A stretch of DNA of 64,000 nt, taken from assembly GCF_020520425.1 (NCBI RefSeq), contig NC_079487.1, forward strand, positions 86,247,141-86,311,140. The letters run 5' to 3'. The notes under the pieces are model-generated. The model did not search any database, was not told the origin of the DNA, and worked only from the letters and a program-made list of their open reading frames with translations. Below are positions 34,101 through 44,125 of this stretch, one piece after another. Position 1 is the stretch's first letter; each line of letters begins with the position of its first letter. Made by a program: the position numbers and the translations under genes. The DNA comes from Spinacia oleracea. Lineage: Eukaryota > Streptophyta > Magnoliopsida > Caryophyllales > Amaranthaceae.

Positions 34101-35069
34101 ATCGGAAATGACATTCCTATGTTGAACTCTGTCAAGATTTGGCTTGGGAAATGTTTTTCGATGAAAGATCTAGGAGAAGCACAGTACATATTGGGCATCA
34201 AGATTTACAGAGATAGATCTAAAAAGATGATTGGACTTAGTCAAAGCACTTATATCAATAAGGTGCTTGATAGGTTCAAGATGGCAGACTCCAAGAGAGG
34301 CTACCTACCCATGTCTCATGGAATAACTCTAAGCAAGACTCAGTGCCCAAAAACACTTGATGAGCGTAGACGAATGAATGGGATTCCATATACATCATTG
34401 ATTGGTTCAATAATGTATGATATGATATGTACACGCCCGGATGTTGCGTACGCACTCAGTGCTACGAGCAGATACCAGTCAGACCCAGGAGAGGCGCATT
34501 GGACTGCTGCCAAGAATATTCTGAAGTACCTAAAAAGGCACAAAGATGACTTCCTGGTCTATGGTGGAGATGATGAATTAATTGTTAAAGGCTATACGGA
34601 CGCAAGTTTCCAAACCGACAAAGATGATTTCAGATCACAGTCTGGGTTTGTCTTCTGCCTCAACGGAGGAGCAGTAAGCTGGAAAAGTGCTAAGCAAAGC
34701 ACCATTGCGGATTCTACAACTGAAGCGGAGTACATTGCTGCACATGAAGCAGCAAAGGAAGCTATATGGCTAAGGAAGTTCATAGGTGAACTTGGTGTAG
34801 TCCCCTCCATTAAAGGACCAATAGCCCTGTATTGTGATAATAACGGAGCTATTGCACAGGCAAAGGAGCCTAGACACCACCAGAGAGTCAAGCATGTACT
34901 TCGTAGATTTCACCTTCTACGAGAGTTCGTTGAAAGAAAAGAAGTCGAGATAAACAAGATCGGAACTGATGACAACATATCAGATCCATTGACTAAACCT
35001 CTGCCGCAGGCGAAGCACAACTCGCACACTGCAGCTATGGGAATCAAGCATATTGGAGAATGGCTTTGA
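31104..35069 (+). CDS. Copia gag-pol polyprotein, intact
   Basis: One open frame of 1322 codons from ATG 31104 (MANNNSFNIRSILEKEKLNG) to TGA 35067; the frame opens further up at 31011, but this ATG starts the normal gag. Order: gag with UBN2-like region; zinc knuckle CFYCKKKGHWKRDC near residue 251; protease with DTG in WVLDTGCGSHLC near 298; integrase HHCC from HCRLGH near 431 and core with HTDVCGP, DRGGEY and a later Glu in NGVSERRNR; reverse transcriptase with AFLNG and YVDD near 993; RNase H with GYTDAS near 1163, TEAEYIA and CDNNGAI. All catalytic residues are present and there is no stop or frameshift, so it could be active. Transcription is expected from the 5' LTR. Confidence 0.95.
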   Translation: MANNNSFNIRSILEKEKLNGKNFLDWQRNLQIVLMQEEKEYVLEEAMSEAAGDGVTQAALNHWIDANKDVKCLMLATMSADLQKTFINSDAFTIISELKNMFQDLARVERFETHRQILETKLKKGEPVSPHVLKMIGLIENMSRLDQQFSQEMAIDTILHSLHSGYGQFKLNYSMNSLDKTLTELHGMLKTAEKTLKSDKQDVLMVRGGKFKKSGKKRNAKKGGNKAIPTKQTGAKSVKRKVSQPTSESECFYCKKKGHWKRDCLKLKEDQKNGTVVPSSGIFVIDCILANSTSWVLDTGCGSHLCSNPQGLRRSRKLSKGEVDLRVGNGARIAALAVGTYYFSLPSGLVLELEECFHVPSLTKNIISVSCLDAKGFSFLIKDNSCSFYFKEMFYGSARLVNGLYLLDHDKQVYNINTKRAKKDDSDLTYLWHCRLGHINLKRLERLQKEGILEPFDLEDYGKCESCLLGKMTKQPFSKVGERANELLGLIHTDVCGPMSTNARGGFSYFITFTNDFSRYGYVYLIKHKSESFDKFKEFHSEVENQLGKKIKALLSDRGGEYPSYEFNDHLKECGILSELTPPGTPQWNGVSERRNRTLLDMVRSMMGQAKLPLEFWGHALNTAALTINRAPSKAVEKTPYELWFGKPPNVSFLKIWGCEVYVTRLISDKLHPKSDKCILVGYPKETKGYYFYNTSENKVFVARDGVFLEKDHISKMTSGRKVDLEEIRVEQQTLENAQDDIQDETQRSLEESGENHGQTRNVTPRRSQRYRSQPERYLGILTNESYDVLLLESDEPATYKQAMTSPSSKQWQEAMQSELDSMSENQVWDLVDLPDGYQAIGSKWVFKLKKDKDGKLEVFKARLVAKGYRQVHGVDYDETFSPVAMLKSIRIMLAIAAYYDYEIWQMDVKTAFLNGVLTETVFMTQPEGFEDPKNAKKVCKLKKSIYGLKQASRSWNIRFDEAVSDFGFIKNADESCVYKKVSGSKIAFLVLYVDDILLIGNDIPMLNSVKIWLGKCFSMKDLGEAQYILGIKIYRDRSKKMIGLSQSTYINKVLDRFKMADSKRGYLPMSHGITLSKTQCPKTLDERRRMNGIPYTSLIGSIMYDMICTRPDVAYALSATSRYQSDPGEAHWTAAKNILKYLKRHKDDFLVYGGDDELIVKGYTDASFQTDKDDFRSQSGFVFCLNGGAVSWKSAKQSTIADSTTEAEYIAAHEAAKEAIWLRKFIGELGVVPSIKGPIALYCDNNGAIAQAKEPRHHQRVKHVLRRFHLLREFVERKEVEINKIGTDDNISDPLTKPLPQAKHNSHTAAMGIKHIGEWL

Positions 35070-35915
35070 TGACCCTGTTTAATGTTTTAAAGTTTTAGAG
35101 TTTAAATCTTTGTAAAACATTATTGGTTAATCATTCACAATAAATGAAAAGAATTCATTTTTCCATTTAATTTGTGGTTTATTAAATGATGAGTCCCTTC
35201 AATTTGACGATATATTCAAGATAGACTGTCAGGACCAGTCCTGTGACTAAGAAATGTCTATCAAGTGAACTTGAATGTCAAAGGTTGAAAATGGTCCCTA
35301 GTCGGAGTTTTCTATAAAATTGGACGCATAGAAAACGTTAGACGACTAGAATGCAAGATGACTAGTAGTTCTGTTTCTTGAACTATGTGGACATGGCAAT
35401 GTCATAATCATTTGCATAGATACTTACTTTGGGAAGACTAGTATCGGACAGACCTATGAAACTTTACTGTAAGAGATGAAAATCTGTCATAAGTAAATTT
35501 CATTAAAATTATTAGACACTAAATCCTCAATACCTGAGTGATTTGAGATTACTTGTTTGAGAACTGGTTGCTTTGACGTTGACCAACCGTCGCACCGTAA
35601 AAGGAGGCTATAAAGGCAATGCTCAGGTAATCACCTATCAAACGAAGTCTAATCTCAAGATCGCAAGATTGGGATTGTCCTCCCATAAATCGGGATGAGA
35701 TGCTGAAATTTGTACAAGGCCACTCGGAGAGCTAGAAACTGTAACATGCATGGCCGTGCTCAGATGAATCATAGGCTATGATTATCTGTTTATTTGATAA
35801 GTTGAACTCTGAAACCGAGAAACACCTCTGGACATAATAAGGATGACAACTCTTACCTTATGTTCAAGAGCAAGCATCGAGCAACAAAGGAATTAGGAAA
35901 TGCACACTTGTCCCT

Positions 35916-35930
35916 AAGGACAAGTGGGAG
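35916..35930 (+). other. Polypurine tract of the copia element
   Basis: AAGGACAAGTGGGAG ends two bases before the 3' LTR and would prime plus-strand DNA synthesis. Confidence 0.75.
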
Positions 35931-35932
35931 AC

Positions 35933-37325
35933 TGAAGGAAATAATGCCCTTGGTCCAAGTATGCATTCAATGTTAAGTCTAATAAATGCGGTTCAGTATT
36001 AATTAACAAGTTAATAATTCAGTGAGATCAAGTGAGCTGAATGCCTAGCTAGAGGCCGCTTCAGTTCAAGTGGAATTAATGATATTAATCCACAGCTTAC
36101 TCTTGACTGAACCCATAGGGTCACACAAATAGTACGTAAACGGATCAAGTATTTAATGGCATTAAATACTCCATCTATGGATATTCGGAATCGACGGATC
36201 TTGGTTTCAGTGGGAGCTGAGATCGTCACAGGCAAGAAATGAATACTCCGGAAACGATGATATTGCCGAAAACGGAAATATGGATCGTATCGGAAATATA
36301 AATATTATCCAAGTCGTAGATGTTGCCGGAAACGGAAACATGGTACGTATCGGAAAATATTATCGGAAATGGAAATATTGCCGGAATCGGAAATATTGCC
36401 GGAAACGGAAATATTGTCAGAATCGGAAATATTATCGGAATCGGAAAATAATTCCGGAAACGGAAATATTAAATATTTGTTCGAAACGGAAATTGATTCC
36501 GGAATCGGAAATATTGAATATTGTTCGTATCGGAAATGAATTCCGGAATCGGGAAATTAATCGGAAGCGTATCGTACGAATTAGCATCGGACGAGGCCTG
36601 CCAGACGAAGGCCCAGCACGAAGCCGGGCCATCGCCCAGCAAGCCAGCGCGCCACAAACGCACCAGCCAAGGCTGCGCTAGGCCCACCGCAAGGCAGGCC
36701 CAGCGCGCGCCAAGGCTACGGCAGCGTGTGGGCTTGCGGCAGTGGGCTGCGAGCTCGCGGGCTGCGCGCGCGCATGGCGCCCCTCGTGGGCTGCTGTGCG
36801 TGCGTGTGTGTTTGTGTGCTACTCGAATCCTAAAGCTACCGGGATTTGTCATATGATTAAATCTAATCCTAAAAGATTTAGTTTATTTAATTAGAGTCCT
36901 AGTAGGATTATAATTAAATAAATTAGTATCCTAATAGGATTCCAAATCCTTTTCCATAACTCTATAAATAGGTGCCTAGAGTCACATATTTACATCGAGC
37001 ATTCAAGTATTCAAAGTGAGTTTTTGAGAGCAAAATTCAGTCATACAATTGCCTATAAAGTGCCGAAAATTCTAAGTACCTTAAGGGCGATTCTAGTTGG
37101 TCAATATTAAGGCGGATCCGGACGTGCTGTGGACTATCTACGGAGGGACGACACTTAGAGTCCTAAAGACTTGTTCTTGTTCGGTTCGGGCGCAGCTAGG
37201 GAGGGCACGCAACAAAGAGTATGCATCTAAACTATGCTAAACGATTATGTGTAAATAATATGTTTTCCTGGCTTTATGGTTTTTCCGCATGATTTATGAA
37301 TTGTCATATGTATCATAACCTAACA
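35933..37325 (+). repeat. 3' LTR of the intact copia element
   Basis: 1393 bp with the same ends as the 5' LTR. The main difference is a 16-bp insertion in the GC-rich block near 36685 (extra CACCGCAAGGCAGGCC-like unit), plus scattered transitions. Confidence 0.95.
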
Positions 37326-37351
37326 CGGTCTTGGACCCATTCCTATCCATA

Positions 37352-37661
37352 ATTTCAGCAAACATGCAATAAAGCAATCCAAGATGTTAATTGTCAAATA
37401 GAAGACAAAGTAAAGGTAGCCATGAGTAATAGCTAGACAAATCACAATAGAAAAACAATTACAAGTTCATAAGAAACACAAACCCCGTGGCAATACTGAC
37501 AGCAGTGACAGGTTACATGTTCAAAATTAAAAAAACACGTAGGTAAAACTATATCCAAGAAATTATAATATGAGGGAGAAAATAGTTAAGATCTATGTAC
37601 TTGAAAAATGATTTACTGCAATATGCTTAAGTTCGTCAACTGTGATTTAAACTCAAGTTCA
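37352..37661. other. Non-genic flank between hAT element and gypsy fragment
   Basis: AT-rich, no recognisable exon. Probably old Helitron or host sequence continuing from 26257. Confidence 0.4.
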
Positions 37662-38750
37662 TCAAAAAATGAAAACAAGTTTACTTCTGCCTATAGGTCT
37701 CAACTTTCCTTGATTGGTTAGTCTTTCAAAGGCTTGTACCAAAGTCGACCCGAGTGGGGCAAACTTTCGGTCTCGGACCCATCTTCCAGGGCTTCTTCGG
37801 GCGGGAGTCTCTTCTATAGCATGGACTTCTTGGGCTTGGGATGTGTTACCCCGATTATAGGTGTTGTTTTTATATGTGGGTTTGCTTTGTATGGTTTTGG
37901 CGAGGTCGTCCTCGATCTTTATTCCCACATCATAAACTCTTTTGAAAGTGTCAAGTCCCAGGTACCTAAGGTGTTGTCTGTAAGCCGGGTCCAGGTTGTA
38001 AATGAATTTTTGGACCAATTCTGTTTCGGGAGGCCTATTGATTAGCTAGGCCGCCTGGTCCCTCCATCTAGAAAAGTAGGTCGTGAAACCCTCATTTTTC
38101 TTTTGGAAGAGAACTTCCAGCTCGCGCATGGTGACTTGGAAATCCATGTTCGACGAGTATTGCTTGATGAAGACATTGACAAAGTCTTCCCAAGTGGGGA
38201 AGAGCTTAGGGTGCTGGTGATCGTACCATTTGAGCGACACAGGTTCCAAGGACAAAGGAAAGGCAGGTAAGTACATGGACTTATCCACGCCTTTCAAGTT
38301 CATGGCATTCACAAAGCTCAGTAGATGATCACGGGGGTTGTCCGTGGCCTTGAACTTTGGTAAGTCAGATGAACTGAACTTTTCTGGTAGTTTGCCAGGA
38401 AAAGGTTCAGGACCGAGGGAGAAGTATTTGCTCCCCATGGTTTGCTGTAGGACCATTTTTTCAATCCTCTTCTCATTATCGAGGTCATTTTTGGCTTGCG
38501 CATCCGCTAAAGCTTCATTTTCCATTTTCAATTGGCCCATCAGTTGGGTCATTTGGACCATCTGGTCTCGCAAATCTTCGATGGATATGTTTGAAGGTGC
38601 GAATCGAGGTTGGGGAAGCGGAGATCCTTGACACGAGGGATGACGGACGGAGCTTGGAGTCACTAAACCTGATGTTGGCGATGTATCTTCGAGACGCACT
38701 AACCGTTGATTCCCTGATCGGCACCAAGTGGCAGGACCAGTCCTAGGCAT
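37662..38750 (-). pseudogene. Gypsy gag remnant
   Basis: Starts MPRTGPATWCRSGNQRLV at 38750, with a predicted coiled coil (DLRDQMVQMTQLMGQLKMEN) and a retrotransposon gag domain (PKFKATDNPRDHLLSFVNAM .. WYDHQHPKLFPTWEDFVNVF .. LEVLFQKKNEGFTTYFSRWR). A TAG follows DQAA at about 38045. The frame then continues LINRPPETELVQKFIYNLDP / AYRQHLRYLGLDTFKRVYDV and stops at 37662. No zinc knuckle is reached before truncation. Not functional. Confidence 0.8.
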
Positions 38751-39053
38751 AAGATAAGCTAAAGTTTAGGTTCCCAAAGTTTCAAGCATTACTTAGTCTA
38801 GACTTCGACTCTCCAAATTGGTTTTTCACTCTTTCTTTTGTTGGTACACTTTTGGTTTTTTTTTCTTTTGGTCATTCTTTGGATTTTCGAAACACTTGCC
38901 CGTGTGACATTCATAGTTATTAGCATGTTCGGTTTTGGTGCCGAGCATTGTCGTCGTAGGAGGCCTAACAATGACACAAAGAGTTATTAATTTTTTCACG
39001 AGTCGCTTTTGGAACCGAGTGCTTTTCTTGCGCCCTCGTAGCAATTCTTTTTA

Positions 39054-39415
39054 GGAAAAATTGATATTATCGGTCCCAACTATGGCCGATTTACTTTAAA
39101 AGGTCCCAACTTTTGATTATGTCAGGGTGGTCCCAACTATAGAGAGTGTTTTCCAAAAATGGTCCCTTAGTTAAAATTAAGTGCTAAATAACTTAATTAA
39201 CACTCATATCTCTCGTGCAATAATCATATTTTTTAATTAAATGAAGTAAATGGAACAGTATGATATGCTTAAATCAACTTAATTAATAGTTTAATAAATC
39301 AAAGGACCATTCTTGGAAAACACACCTTAAAGTTGAGACCACTCTAGAATAATCAAAAGTTGGGACCTTTAAAAGTTAAACGGCCATAGTTGGAACTGTC
39401 AATATCAATTTTTCC
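39054..39415. mobile_element. MULE-type MITE with 9-bp target duplication
   Basis: 362 bp bounded by GGAAAAATTGATATT and its mirror AATATCAATTTTTCC. The similarity extends inward to CCAACTATGGCCG. The 9-mer TTCTTTTTA flanks both sides exactly (39045-39053, 39416-39424), the duplication length typical of Mutator elements. It is inserted in the gypsy leader. Confidence 0.85.
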
Positions 39416-40320
39416 TTCTTTTTATGAACATTTTTTTTGCGCTACGTATTTTCCTTTCGCGCGGGCACCGAGGCTGCTGCGCCTGACCAGAAGGCCAAGC
39501 AGCAACTTCAGCACCCAGCGAGGGGCGTGAGAAATTCTGGTGCCCAGCCAGGGGCGTTGAAAATGCGTCCCTGGCTGGTTCTCGTTTTATGTCTTTTGTT
39601 TATGCGACTTCGATTTGCGTGCTTGCCTAATAACGTCCTTTACGTGTAGCAGCGTTTGTGGGATTCGTTACAGGCCATCCCGAGCGTCGCTTATTTTTGT
39701 GGCGATCATTCGGGTTTGCGGAACACGTGTTTCGGTATAACTCTTTGGCAAATTAGTCTATGAGTGTTTGGGCAATTTTTAAGGTCGTTGGTTTTCCAGG
39801 ATAGTTTGTCACACACAATCACATATTTTGCTACACATAACTACATTACAAACATGGATTTGAAAATTAAATATGTCACGTAGTTTATGATAGGCTTCTA
39901 TGGGTAGTTTATATGCGCCTGGCTTGGTACCGCTTCTATCGTAGATCCAACACATGCCCCGGTCGAGGTAGTGTCTTCAATAGACGAATTTCGCCCAAGA
40001 GGCCAACCCGCAAGTGCAAGCCAAGGGGGCATGCAGGCGAGAGGGACCTAATGAGCGAGCGATTGGGTTCGGGATAGGTGTACTACCTGCACAAGTACCG
40101 AGTGGGCAACATGCGCGACGTATGCACCCCCCTATTGGCGGAAAAAGGTATCCTTAGTCCCAACTCCCGAGGGAGCCGAGATTCGTTATGCGGTTCTGCC
40201 CGTTCACATTAATATGCTGATTTTCAGGTCGTCCTAACTTGATGGGGAAATAAACGCGGGGTAGGATCTTTTCACCATTCGCCTATTTTGATTACCTACA
40301 AGCACGAGTATTTCCTTCAC

Positions 40321-40340
40321 TATCCCCAGTGGAGTCGCCA
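40321..40340 (-). other. Primer binding site of the gypsy fragment
   Basis: Minus strand TGGCGACTCCACTGGGGATA, one base after the LTR end (CCTCACA). The TGGCGACTC..TGGGG form is common in plant gypsy elements. Confidence 0.75.
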
Positions 40341-40341
40341 C

Positions 40342-41816
40342 TGTGAGGAGGTCGAAAAAGCACGAGGCTAATGCGTGACCTCGTCCCTCGTGGGTGTGAC
40401 GATTCTTTTTATTCAATCAAGTGTAATTGGATTTCCTGTGAGTTTACACCCAATTGACTAGTAATATAGGAGTCGCCATTCAGTTTTTAACGACAATGAG
40501 AAAAACTGACAAAACCCGGTTATCGTGACATAAAGGGAGTGCAATTATGTTTGACCACGACGGCCGTAGGTTCCCTTGTGATCCCTGGTGTGGGGATCTC
40601 TCAACATACACCCGCAAGGTAGAGATTGAGGGTTCGGGGGACTGTAACTACCGAGAGGAGTACTTCGCTCGTCGATAACTCCAGAGGCAGGATATCCTTA
40701 CTAGCTCAGCATAAATAATTGAAGGGACATGCGTTAACTATTAAACTAATCTGAGTTAATTTTAGCAATATGCAGCATATAATACTAGATCGATCGCGAT
40801 TGTCTGATTTAGATTGCATTAAGGGACCTAGCATGATAATCCAATTTCCCAAAAATATTATATTTGTTAGGCGTGATAGAACAATCAGATTTAGTTAGTT
40901 TAACAGTTCATAAAAAGGGCGAGGAAAGCGGTTAAATCATCGAAAATTGACACATTACGACGCACCCTTGAGAGGTGCGTCACGGTTCTCGGAAAACTAA
41001 CCACTTTGACTTTGCTATTTCTCCTTTTTTTTAACGAATCTCAATTATGGGACAGGATACGTTCTGTTCAATTTATGGATCGATTGCGACAGAACGCGTG
41101 AACAGCTTCGCAGCGTGAGGCTTAGGCTAAGGGTTGGAGTCAATACTCAGAATATAATTGTGTGTTGTGTGTTTTTTTTCACGTCGAATTTGGGGCTGTA
41201 TTTATAGGGAAGAGTTCGTGGAAAGATAGAATTGCAGAGTTCTAATCCATAAAGAATTAGGAAAAAACACGTACCCAGGTATTTTCAGCGCCCATGCCTG
41301 GGCGCCGAAAATTTCGGCGCCCAGAGCCAGGCGTTGAAAATAGGGTCTGGGCTGTTTTCTTAGTCAGATTCGGATTCCTGAAATCCGTAGTGTTTGAAAC
41401 TTAATCGAGTCTTTTAGTGCGTATTAATCTTGTGACGGGATGCGTCTGGGCCCGTTACGAACTCTAGGCTCGTTAGGATTTTAATTAATACGTAACTCTT
41501 ATTTCCGAATCATATTAGGAATAGGATTCTCGCAGTTTTCTATCTCATTTAGGATTTATGTTGGAATGCAACACCTAATTCTGACAGGTCTCTATCCTTT
41601 ATGATTTGCCACTTTTAGAAGCTACCTTTTACGGCAGTTACTATTTTTAGCAGGTTTCCATAAATAGCAATTTTCTATAAATATCAGGTTTCGGGTGAAA
41701 TGAAAAGGGGAATTGAGATTCGTTTATTTTATAGGAGATGCGTTGTCAAGTGGAGATTTATGCTTTCATCATCGAACCTTCCCTTTCGGGAATGGGGACA
41801 AAAGTAGGTGTCTACA
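40342..41816 (-). repeat. LTR of the gypsy fragment
   Basis: 1475 bp on the minus strand from TGTAGACACCTACTTTTGTC (41816) to CCTCACA (40342). It matches the + strand solo LTR at 21342-22789 throughout, including the GGCGCC-type palindrome and the TATAAATA box (minus, near 41195). Confidence 0.9.
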
Positions 41817-42453
41817 AAAGGATCATAACAATAGTGTCAAATCGTTTTTCTCTTTGCAGCTTCTGAACCTGTGATCATTCAAAAACCACCAGAGAGTTAA
41901 ATAGAAAATAACCTAAATCCATAAGAAAATGATAAAGGATCAGAGAAAGAAAAGAAAGCAAAGCAATGATATCCTCATTGAAGTATATTTTTATTCTTGA
42001 CATTAAAAAGTCTCTAACGTCACGATACCAAATATCTAAAGCCAATCAGGCACACAAAAGAACCAACAACTAACAAGAAGAGCGAGAGACCAAGAATAGG
42101 AAGGAGAAAATGTGTTACCTTCAATAACATTGTCTTTATAGATGATCCTCAAACCTAATCATGAAATTCGCAAATTGATATTGATCCATGAATACTGAAA
42201 GGAATATTTCAGACTTTTTTCTAATAGCACAAGCTCATGTAACTAAAGAAATTATATTGTAAATAGGCCAGTTTCTACATAATCTATGTTTTTAATTTTC
42301 CCATATCAAACTCAATGATACCCTTTAAATTAGGATCTGATGTGGAAGACTACGTTGATATGATACGTAATGTAAAAATTCAAAAGGTCAAAACCTCAGT
42401 GAGTAATGACGCTAACACAACTGAGGACATTAACAATATCTTCTTTCTAGTCA
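41817..42453. other. Non-genic stretch between gypsy LTR and CesA fragment
   Basis: No CesA motif downstream of the conserved FCKK block could be recognised here, so the cellulose synthase fragment ends near 42454. Confidence 0.4.
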
Positions 42454-44125
42454 CCTGATATAAACTTCTTACAGAATGACACCCATTTCCTGTTGAACTT
42501 CTTACAGAATGGCACCCAATTCCTGGAGAACTCAGAAGTTTCAGAAAAATCTTCAAATGTCAGCATCTGAAACATAGCAAGAAAATTTGTCGACTAGGTA
42601 GTCCACTGGTAGAATGGAAAACAAGGTATTATCTGTGATGATAGGCGGCTCTATCAAAGGATCCACTGACAAACACATCAATAGGAGCTAACTGCGACGA
42701 CTCTCCTTCCCGGTCATGCCTACCAAAAAAATTGCATGGTTTTTATATTCAGAGCCTTATCCCAATGACCACAAAAACAACAGTGCCACACACGCACACA
42801 TAATAAAAAGACAGTCGTGGGTCGGTGATTACACCAGTAACACATACTACATACATGTTAAAGAGTAAGACATTAGTAAAGCACACTGACCTGAATGTGA
42901 CCCTGTTAAGGTACGTCTCACGGGTGATAAGATACCATTTTGGAAAGTGATCCAAAATCCATGACATTGCATACCAGATCTCACATATGATTAATGTGAG
43001 CCATAGCGGATATGCATCCTCCCGCAGGATGGGTAATATGAAATTGCAAGAAGACTAAAATGATCCCAGCTCGATAAGGAGTGAGATGCGATGAAGGGAT
43101 AGGAATAATGTTCCACCTCAAGAATTGCATGATATAAACGTACCCAAACCTTTATCTCCTCTTAGCGTGAGTAGAGCATAAAAATGAAAACACCCAGAAA
43201 TTCGAAAAACATTCGTTCAGTGAACACCCTACCCCAAAGCGGGGAAAAGATGAGTCATATTCTTATCCTGGTTCAGTTTCCAACCTTCAACTCTTTCCTT
43301 CAAGTCCACACTACCAAGCCCATAAGAATTCAAGTCCTTTGAAGGGTCCTCAATTCTCACATAAACTGTAAAAACACATGGCATTAGCATCGAGTATAAC
43401 ATACAAAGAGAAGAATACTGAATACTGAATACTGAGATTCGTAACAATACAGCAGCATAAACAACAATATCACCTTGCAGGCATGTCAATATAAGGAAGA
43501 GAGTGGTTAACACGCTTCTCAGTTCTCAGGGCCTATAGAACCTGACGTGCTTCTCACATATTGATTATCTAGTGTCGCACTTGCAATTGGTATTTCCCAT
43601 AAACCTGAGACAATAATGAATATTAGTGATATTACTACCAGATTAAGTTTGAAAGTCTGCAGTCACTAACAAGTAATTGCACTTCACACACCTTGGAAAA
43701 AACTAAATAGCTCCACTATCAACTTGTAGCATCGAATCACTAAGTATTTTGAAGCTTCTTGCAAAAACATATGCTTCCAGATTTCAAAGTCCGAATACAA
43801 AAATATACTTTTATATAAAAAAAATACTGACCATTTGGGAACTAAACACAATACAAGATGCACATATATGACAAGCCTAGTCCAACAATTAAAATACGGA
43901 AACAACATGAACAAGAAAGTTGGCATTTGTCACCTACCACTTGACCATTGGTAAGGAGAGGAATTGGCTGAGATCCATGCCTAGAAGATGAGAGTTCTTT
44001 AACTTCTCCCTGCCATTGATGTCTAGCCTTGCTGGTTCCCCTTTCATAATTGAATTCCTTATCCAAATCATCAACCTCCTCCTATTCAGCATCGCCCTCC
44101 ACACCAAGACTCCCTGGTGCAAAAC
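42454..44125 (-). pseudogene. CESA1-like cellulose synthase gene fragment
   Basis: Minus-strand blocks in correct CesA order. 44125-43938: PGSLGVEGDAE*EEVDDLDK / EFNYERGTSKARHQWQGE .. RHGSQPIPLLTNGQV with a GT donor. About 43605-43490: GEIPIASATLDNQYVRSTSG .. LPYIDMPA in shifting frames. 43371-43229: [20 protein letters not shown] / [15 protein letters not shown]. About 43110-42900: [66 protein letters not shown]. 42730-42470: [63 protein letters not shown] / CKK. Stops and frameshifts are frequent. The N-terminal RING finger and the whole catalytic D,D,D,QxxRW region are absent. The NEFNY..SKAR region is most like the CESA1 type of primary-wall synthase. It lies on the same strand as the Helitron terminus at 23065. 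Confidence 0.85.

Larger units (their letters stand above)
26919..37325 (+). mobile_element. Young, structurally intact Ty1/copia element (10.4 kb)
   Basis: Two LTRs (26919-28295 and 35933-37325), CGGTC target duplications (26914-26918, 37326-37330), a methionine-tRNA primer site, a 2.8-kb leader, one uninterrupted gag-pol and a polypurine tract. By eye the LTRs differ by about ten substitutions and one 16-bp indel, i.e. over 99% identical. The RT/RNase H residues resemble the Tork/Angela-TAR side of plant copia elements; the lineage is inferred from memory of the family. Confidence 0.95.
26258..37351. mobile_element. hAT-type non-autonomous element, split by a copia insertion
   Basis: The left end TAGGGATGGCAATGGGTC (26258-26275) mirrors the right end read from 37351, TATGGATAGGAATGGGTC. 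The flanking 8-mers ATTCCAAC (26250-26257) and ATTTCAGC (37352-37359) agree at six of eight positions, an aged 8-bp duplication. Its own body (26258-26918 plus 37331-37351) is about 680 bp and rich in GGATCTGGGTC-like motifs on both strands near its ends. The intact copia element sits a few tens of bases from the right end. Confidence 0.65.
37662..41816 (-). mobile_element. Ty3/gypsy element, 5' part only
   Basis: On the minus strand: LTR 41816-40342, primer site, a leader of about 1.6 kb and a gag frame ending near 37662. Protease, reverse transcriptase and integrase and the second LTR are absent, so the element is truncated. The LTR is the same family as the solo LTR at 21342-22789. The exact broken end near 37660 could not be fixed. 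Confidence 0.8.
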
